Below are positions 32,038-36,733 of a stretch of 36,733 nt of DNA, piece by piece. Below the pieces are notes generated by a model. That model did no database searches. It saw nothing but the letters and a program-made list of their open reading frames with translations, and had not been told where the DNA came from. Numbering within the stretch: position 1 is the stretch's first letter; every line of letters starts with the position of its first letter. The position numbers and the translations under genes are program-made. This DNA comes from DAOMFM01 sp035429825 (lineage in GTDB: Bacteria; Acidobacteriota; Blastocatellia; UBA7656; JADIYM01): NCBI GenBank assembly GCA_044224215.1, contig JBGAKX010000037.1, positions 1-36,733 of the forward strand, written 5' to 3'.

Positions 32038-32880
32038 TCAAGATTCCGGACTCCGTGGTTCGGCCGGCGGGCTCGCAGCCGCGCCGCTCTGCAGGCGGAT
32101 CTTCTCGCGTTCAAACGCCGACTTGATCCTCAGCCTCAGCGCCCGGGCCACGGCGTTCTGCCTCCCGGGCTTTGCTCGAACCGTTGCGCGGATGACGGAG
32201 CCAGACGCGGCGAACTGATCGATGCCCAACACGGCCGGAGGCTCGACGAGAGCGTCGTGATACTCCTCTCCGATGGCAAGACACTCGCTTGCCACGGCGT
32301 CGAGTGCACGCGTGATCTCCTGATCGTACGGAACTGTCACGTCCACGTCAGCCCGGGCCCATTCGTTCGACACGACGACGACCGATTCAATCTTGCCGTT
32401 CGGCACGATGTGAATCGCGCCCTCGCCGTCGCGCAGCACGGTCGACCGCAGCGTCATTCGCTCGACCGAGCCCGTGTGGCCCGCGACCGTGATGTGGTCG
32501 CCAATCCCGAAGTGATTCTCGAAGACGATGAAGAAGCCCGACAGGTAATCGCGCACCAGGCTCTGCGCGCCAAACCCGATCGCAATGCCGACGATCCCTG
32601 CGCCGGCGATGATCGGCCGGATGTCGATGCCGAGCTGGCTGAGCAAGGTCACGACCACGAGCACGAGCAGCACCACACGCGCAAAGTTGTTCAGGATCTC
32701 GCGGAGCGTCTCGGCGCGCTGCTGCCGCTGCGAACGGACAGCCGGGTTCGGCTCGAGCAGGGCAAGCGTTCGAAGGTGCTTGGTCGCAAACACGACGACC
32801 TGGTAGACGACGAGTGCGACAAGCACGATCGTCAGGGCCCTGAGCGTCGTCGCCTGCGAGAGTATCGATTCCCAGCTCAT
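32038..32880 (-). CDS. Small-conductance mechanosensitive channel (MscS family)
   Basis: This 280-residue channel subunit opens when the membrane is stretched and releases solutes during osmotic downshock. Three helices precede the vestibule: about 12-32, 62-82, and the pore-lining GAGIVGIAIGFGAQSLVRDYLSG, with the typical Gly/Ala spacing. The MscS beta domain follows (GIGDHITVAGHTGSVERM, IHIVPNGKI). The C-terminal tail is Ser/Pro-rich. The ATG overlaps the stop of the upstream DnaJ/TPR gene as ATGA (32877-32880), so the two are coupled. Confidence 0.93.
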   Translation of the reverse strand: MSWESILSQATTLRALTIVLVALVVYQVVVFATKHLRTLALLEPNPAVRSQRQQRAETLREILNNFARVVLLVLVVVTLLSQLGIDIRPIIAGAGIVGIAIGFGAQSLVRDYLSGFFIVFENHFGIGDHITVAGHTGSVERMTLRSTVLRDGEGAIHIVPNGKIESVVVVSNEWARADVDVTVPYDQEITRALDAVASECLAIGEEYHDALVEPPAVLGIDQFAASGSVIRATVRAKPGRQNAVARALRLRIKSAFEREKIRLQSGAAASPPAEPRSPES

Positions 32881-34634
32881 TTCTTGAAGATGTTCTTGAA
32901 GAAGTCCGTGACTTCCTTGTTCGCCTTCTTCCCGCCGAGCGCCTCGATCGCGTCCGCGTTGTCCGGATCGAGCAACAGCGCGCGCTTGTACAGCGTGCGC
33001 GCCTCCGATTCACGGCCACAGCGCTGGTAGACCGACGCCAGCTCGACAAAGAGCTCGGCCGAGTTGGGCTCGATTTCGACCGCCTTGCGCAACGACGCTT
33101 CCGACGTCTTGTTGAGGCCATGCAGATCGGCCAGCGCTCCTCCGAGAGCCGCGTGCATGCGCGCGTTCGTCGGCGCAAGTTCGACGCCGCGCATGAAGGC
33201 CTGGATTGCCCGCTCGAAGTCACCCGACGCGGCATAGGCCGTGCCGTGCTCGAACAGCGTGTCCGGATGCAGTCTTGGAACGTGAACCGGTGCGGGCTGG
33301 GGTCTGTTCGGGTTCTGCGGGGCCTCGGCGCCTTGTGCCGACGCGGGTGGCGGCTTTGGCGCCTTCGGGACCGGCGGCACGATGGACACGGGGATCGGCG
33401 GGCGCTTTGGCCCATTCGTGGACGCCGTCGCCGTCGCGGGCTCCTTCTTTGACTTTCGTGACAGGTCGTCCTGGTGGACCTTTCGGGATTCGGCTCCACC
33501 GTGCGCTCTTTTCGTCGATTGCGGGTCGCTCGCTGCAGGCGGCGGCTGTGACGGGCGAACGGGGGGCGGCGGCTCGGTCGGTTTTGACTGAGGCGGGGCC
33601 GGTCGTGCGGCGGCAGGCGGAACCGGTTCGGGACGTGGTGGCGGCTTCGGTGTCGGGACCGGCGGTCGCTCGGGCGCCGGCGTCTGGACCGCGCTCTTCT
33701 GATCCCTCATCGAGAGCTTGCGATCGTATGCCTCGCGGTCCTTGGGGTGCGAAAGCGTCTGATACGCCTCCGTCACTCCAGTGAAAATCGCTTCGAGCCT
33801 GTCCTTGATGTCTTCGCTGTACGTCGCGAGTTGAGCGTGCCGGTCGGGATGAAAGACCTTCGCGAGCTCGCGGTAACTGGCCTTGATCCGGTCGGCGGGA
33901 GCACGGCGCTCGACGTCGAGTATCGCGTAATAGTCCGCGCCGTCCTCGATGGCTCGCAGCTTTTCATCGACGAGGTAGCAGACGCGCGCGACCTCCGCCA
34001 TGTCCACGGCCGGTTCGGCCTCAGGCAGGTCCTCGTCGTCCTCGCTCATCCACTTATCGTCTGAACCGGTCGGTATGATCGCGTTCGCAAACCTGAGCGC
34101 GCACAGGAGCCGGGCGGCCGTGTCGCGGCCGACCGCCGACCCTTCGACAAGCGCGCCAAGCTCGAATCCGCCGGAAAGCTGCGACACGAAATAGCCTTCC
34201 TGCGGCTCGAGCACCGCGGACCCGAGAATTTCGAAGAGGTCGGGCGCCGCGATCAGCTCCACGGACATATCGCCAAGCCAACCGATGATCGTCGAAGTGT
34301 CCCGGACGGACTTTATCGCCGAGATCAACACGTTCGGGATTGGGATCGACACCTTGTCGGCGGGTGCGTCGGTCATCGACGGATCGAACACCACCTCGGC
34401 GTCCCTGACCCGACACAGGTATGCGATCGTTGCCGACGCGCGAGCGGTGGCGTCGGTCTCGCCGGCGAGCTCAGGAATGTCGGTGACGGTGCCGACGACG
34501 AGGCCGTTGTCGACGAACACTGACGCAGTCCCGCCCGTCGCGTCGATCTCCGTGACACTGGCTGAGCCGCGCAGCCGTTCGACGAGGCATTTTCTGAGAA
34601 TCTGCGGGAAGCAGAATGGTCGCGATTGCCGCAT
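32877..34634 (-). CDS. DnaJ-domain protein with N-terminal PATAN-like region and TPR tail
   Basis: This 585-residue cytoplasmic protein is built from four parts. Residues 1-220 resemble a DUF4388/PATAN-type signalling region (SVTEIDATGGTASVFVDNGL); this is a weak match. Residues about 232-300 form a J domain (YYAILDVERRAPADRIKASY) with an intact HPD at 262-264, so it can stimulate Hsp70. A low-complexity Pro/Lys/Ala linker spans about 305-450. The C-terminal 120 residues carry three TPR repeats (HGTAYAASGDFERAIQAFMR, ASLRKAVEIEPNSAELFVEL, ARTLYKRALLLDPDNADAIE). ATG 34634 lacks a clear ribosome site. It leads the operon with mscS. Confidence 0.82.
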   Translation of the reverse strand: MRQSRPFCFPQILRKCLVERLRGSASVTEIDATGGTASVFVDNGLVVGTVTDIPELAGETDATARASATIAYLCRVRDAEVVFDPSMTDAPADKVSIPIPNVLISAIKSVRDTSTIIGWLGDMSVELIAAPDLFEILGSAVLEPQEGYFVSQLSGGFELGALVEGSAVGRDTAARLLCALRFANAIIPTGSDDKWMSEDDEDLPEAEPAVDMAEVARVCYLVDEKLRAIEDGADYYAILDVERRAPADRIKASYRELAKVFHPDRHAQLATYSEDIKDRLEAIFTGVTEAYQTLSHPKDREAYDRKLSMRDQKSAVQTPAPERPPVPTPKPPPRPEPVPPAAARPAPPQSKPTEPPPPVRPSQPPPAASDPQSTKRAHGGAESRKVHQDDLSRKSKKEPATATASTNGPKRPPIPVSIVPPVPKAPKPPPASAQGAEAPQNPNRPQPAPVHVPRLHPDTLFEHGTAYAASGDFERAIQAFMRGVELAPTNARMHAALGGALADLHGLNKTSEASLRKAVEIEPNSAELFVELASVYQRCGRESEARTLYKRALLLDPDNADAIEALGGKKANKEVTDFFKNIFKK

Positions 34635-34712
34635 GAGTTGTCGCGGAGAGACGCCCGCCTGCGTTGAATAGCTCTCCCCTCAGCCTGCTGTCAACCGCAT
34701 GAACCCGCAGCC

Positions 34713-34741
34713 TTTACAGCCTGCTGGGCGGCCGATAGAAT
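34713..34741 (+). promoter_or_regulatory. Sigma-70 promoter for the ATP-grasp operon
   Basis: TTTACA (5/6) at 34713-34718 and TAGAAT (5/6) at 34736-34741 are separated by 17 bp. Transcription should begin near 34748, and AAAGGAG at 34762-34768 precedes the ATG at 34776. The short leader and near-ideal spacing suggest constitutive expression. Confidence 0.7.
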
Positions 34742-34775
34742 CGCCGCGTTCGTCCGAAGTCAAAGGAGTAGCTCT

Positions 34776-35735
34776 ATGGCATCGACGCCTTCCCGTGTAG
34801 GTCTTCTCGTTGGCCGTGAACGCTCCTTTCCCGATGCGCTCATTGCCGAAGTCAATACGCGAGACTGTGGAGTTGTTGCTGAGTACGTACGGATCGGTGA
34901 CACGCGAATCGATGACGAAGCCCGGTACGCAGTCCTCGTCGACCGCATCTCTCACGAGGTCACATACTACCAGACGTTCCTGAAGAGGGCGACGCTGCAG
35001 GGAACCTACGTCGTCAACAATCCGTTCTGGCGAATTTCCGACGACAAGTTCTTTGGCACGTGCCTGGCAAAGCAGCTCGGCGTCGCCGTGCCGCGGACGG
35101 TGGCGCTCCCGAACAAGGATTATCCCGAGGGAATTGTCGCCGAGTCGCTCAGCAACCTGACGTACCCGCTCGACTGGGAGGGAATCGTCGAATACACGGG
35201 ACTTCCGGCGTTCATCAAGCCGCATTGGGGCGGCGGCTGGAAGGAGGTCAGCCGTATCGAGACCGTCGATGAACTGATACGCAGGTACGACCAATCGACG
35301 AACCACTGCATGATCGTCCAGGAGGCGATCGACTGGAAGCAGTACGTGCGATGCATCTGCATCGGCGGTTCCGAGATCCTGGCGGTGCCGTGGGATCCCC
35401 GGAAGTCGCATTTCGAGCGATACATTGCGGCGTCGACGCAGAAGTTGCCGTCTGACCTCGAGGCGCGCGTCATTCGTGAGGCGCGACTTCTGAACGAGGC
35501 GCTTGGGTACGACATGAACACCGTCGAGTTTGCGATCCGGGACAACGTGCCGTATGCGATCGATTTCATGAACTCTGCGCCCGATTTTGACATCACGTCG
35601 CTCGGCGAAACCTATTTTGCGTGGACGGTGCATGCGATGGCGGATCTCGTGATCGATCGCGCGCTTCATCCCCGCCCTCGACCGGCGTACCGATGGGACG
35701 CGTTTCTTTCGGGCCACAGGTCCGCGACGCCCTGA
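34776..35735 (+). CDS. ATP-grasp family ligase, substrate unknown
   Basis: This 319-residue enzyme has the RimK/glutathione-synthetase-like layout. An N-terminal region (VGLLVGRERSFPDALIAEVN) leads to NNPFWRISDDKFFGTCLAKQLGV. The ATP-binding lysine lies in FIKPHWGGGW, the hinge in MIVQEAI, and the metal-binding part in MNTVEFAIRDNVPYAIDF with the following MNSAP. These proteins join a carboxylate to an amine, often another amino acid, through an acyl-phosphate. It has its own promoter and strong ribosome site. The second ATP-grasp-like gene starts 13 bases after its stop, so the two probably act on one product. No carrier peptide or transporter is visible before the window ends. Confidence 0.88.
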   Translation: MASTPSRVGLLVGRERSFPDALIAEVNTRDCGVVAEYVRIGDTRIDDEARYAVLVDRISHEVTYYQTFLKRATLQGTYVVNNPFWRISDDKFFGTCLAKQLGVAVPRTVALPNKDYPEGIVAESLSNLTYPLDWEGIVEYTGLPAFIKPHWGGGWKEVSRIETVDELIRRYDQSTNHCMIVQEAIDWKQYVRCICIGGSEILAVPWDPRKSHFERYIAASTQKLPSDLEARVIREARLLNEALGYDMNTVEFAIRDNVPYAIDFMNSAPDFDITSLGETYFAWTVHAMADLVIDRALHPRPRPAYRWDAFLSGHRSATP

Positions 35736-35748
35736 CGGGACGCGATCG

Positions 35749-36733
35749 ATGATCGGCGACGCCATCTCGTATTACCACGACCTGCTGACGACCGATCTGG
35801 CGGAGCGGTCGTGGTCCGCGCTCGACGACGCGATGCGGAGCGAGAACCTCCGGTTTGGCGATCGCGGGATCTGCAGCGTGCTGCGGCCGTATTTTCTGAC
35901 GCCCGACGAGGAGAGGTTCATTCAGACGTCGGCACGCCACGTGTTGTCCGCGCTGCACAAGGTGTTTGGCGCGATTCCTTCGAGCGATTACGAACCGCTG
36001 CTTGGACTGTCTCCGGATGAAGCGGCGCTCGCAAGGATCGATGCCGGATTCACGCCGGTGGAGACGCTGGCCCGTCTCGACGGATTTCTCGTTCGTGACG
36101 GCCATTTTTCATTCATCGAATTCAACGCCGAGAGCCCGGGCGGCATTGCCTTTGGCCAGGCGCTCGCGCGGATCTTCCGAGGTCTCCCGATCGTCGAGGC
36201 GTTCGCGGAGCGATACTCGATCAGGACGCACGACACGCTCGACAACTCGATTGCGACGCTGCTCGACACGTTCAAGGCGTGGGGAGGTACGACCGCGACG
36301 CCGCACGTCGCGATCGTCGACTGGCGCGGTGCGCCGACGTATCCCGAATTCGTGATGTGCAGCGAGCTCCTCGAGCGAAAGGGCTGCACGACGCGCATTC
36401 TCGATCCGTCGGAGCTCTCGTTCGAGGGCGGCAGGCTGAGGGCGGGCGCTTTTGAGATCGATCTCGTGTACCGGCGCGTGGTCGCAAGCGAGATTCCGGA
36501 CAGGATTGGCCTTGAACATCCCCTTGTCGAGGCGGCACGGCACCGCGCCGCGTGCATATCGAGCGGGTTTGGCGCGTTCGCCCTGACGAGCAAGGTCATG
36601 TTTGCGATTCTGAGCGATCCCGCGCGCTCGCGGGCGCTCACGGACGACGAGCGCGCGGCCGTCAGCGCGTGCATACCGTGGACGCGTGTGGTGGCCGAGG
36701 GTCGCACGACCGACTGGACGGGCGCCGAGGTCG
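35749..36733 (+). CDS. Circularly permuted ATP-grasp-like protein (3' end outside window)
   Basis: An open frame from ATG 35749 runs through the window edge; 328 residues are visible. The N-terminal part is helical (SYYHDLLTTDLAERSW) and leads to FLVRDGHFSFIEFNAESPGG, near residues 114-133. In circularly permuted ATP-grasp proteins such an E-x-N-x-x-x-P-G segment supplies metal ligands. A Rossmann-like segment follows (PHVAIVDWRG, PEFVMCSELLERKGCTTRIL), then GFGAFALTSKVMFAILSD. Family membership is inferred from these motifs and the neighbouring ATP-grasp gene; the decisive C-terminal half is cut off. The ribosome site is weak (GGGA). Confidence 0.65.
   Translation, partial: MIGDAISYYHDLLTTDLAERSWSALDDAMRSENLRFGDRGICSVLRPYFLTPDEERFIQTSARHVLSALHKVFGAIPSSDYEPLLGLSPDEAALARIDAGFTPVETLARLDGFLVRDGHFSFIEFNAESPGGIAFGQALARIFRGLPIVEAFAERYSIRTHDTLDNSIATLLDTFKAWGGTTATPHVAIVDWRGAPTYPEFVMCSELLERKGCTTRILDPSELSFEGGRLRAGAFEIDLVYRRVVASEIPDRIGLEHPLVEAARHRAACISSGFGAFALTSKVMFAILSDPARSRALTDDERAAVSACIPWTRVVAEGRTTDWTGAEV

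Overview
The window is G+C-rich bacterial chromosome, densely coded on both strands. Several traits fit a Gram-negative envelope with heavy extracytoplasmic machinery: a full-length DsbD, MacA/MacB-type permeases, an HtrA protease, lipoproteins with clear lipoboxes, an ECF sigma/anti-sigma pair, sigma-54 promoters, and small translationally coupled orphan genes. My best guess is an Acidobacteriota relative (Vicinamibacteria-like). That is inference from gene style; no rRNA or other marker gene is present.

Layout. 1-531: the tail of an acyl/aryl-CoA ligase, then a divergent, extremely acidic 99-residue protein. 663-3882: a thiol-redox operon (dsbD, a TlpA-like lipoprotein, a small lipoprotein) behind a sigma-70-type promoter. 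3897-3982: a palindromic interspersed repeat. 4031-7339: an ECF sigma factor, a membrane anti-sigma-like protein, an ABC ATPase and an ABC-2 permease, tightly packed. 7355-12814 (minus): a MacA-like adaptor with two MacB-like permeases and no ATPase, a histidine phosphatase and exonuclease III. 12875-13936: a cold-shock gene with strong promoter, long leader and terminator, then a degenerate receiver protein and a small orphan. 14012-17033: pepA with a frameshift, a DUF4149-like membrane protein, a small helical protein and a GNAT acetyltransferase.

17180-22316 is an envelope/proteolysis segment. Two perfect-consensus sigma-54 promoters drive an HtrA protease (17397-18923) and an M43-type metalloprotease whose zinc-binding helix has been deleted with a frameshift (20326-21251). 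An M23 LytM-type lipoprotein lies between them and a two-domain PA-IL-like protein follows. 22321-22795 is a non-coding mosaic: two further copies of the interspersed repeat, one apparently split by a 265-bp block of hairpins flanked by a 10-bp direct repeat.

22796-36733: an Nfu-type Fe-S protein; a coupled pair made of an unrecognised exported 657-residue protein and an 887-residue alkaline-phosphatase-superfamily protein; an FtsX/MacB-type permease, a 74-residue orphan and nagA; a minus-strand operon (DnaJ/TPR protein, MscS channel, small membrane protein, LolA-like lipoprotein). Behind a good sigma-70 promoter, the window then ends in an ATP-grasp enzyme followed by a second protein that looks like a circularly permuted ATP-grasp, cut by the window edge.

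The best leads for something undescribed are the repeat family with its nested insertion, the shared sigma-54 control of two exported proteases, the 23604-28237 pair, and the ATP-grasp pair.
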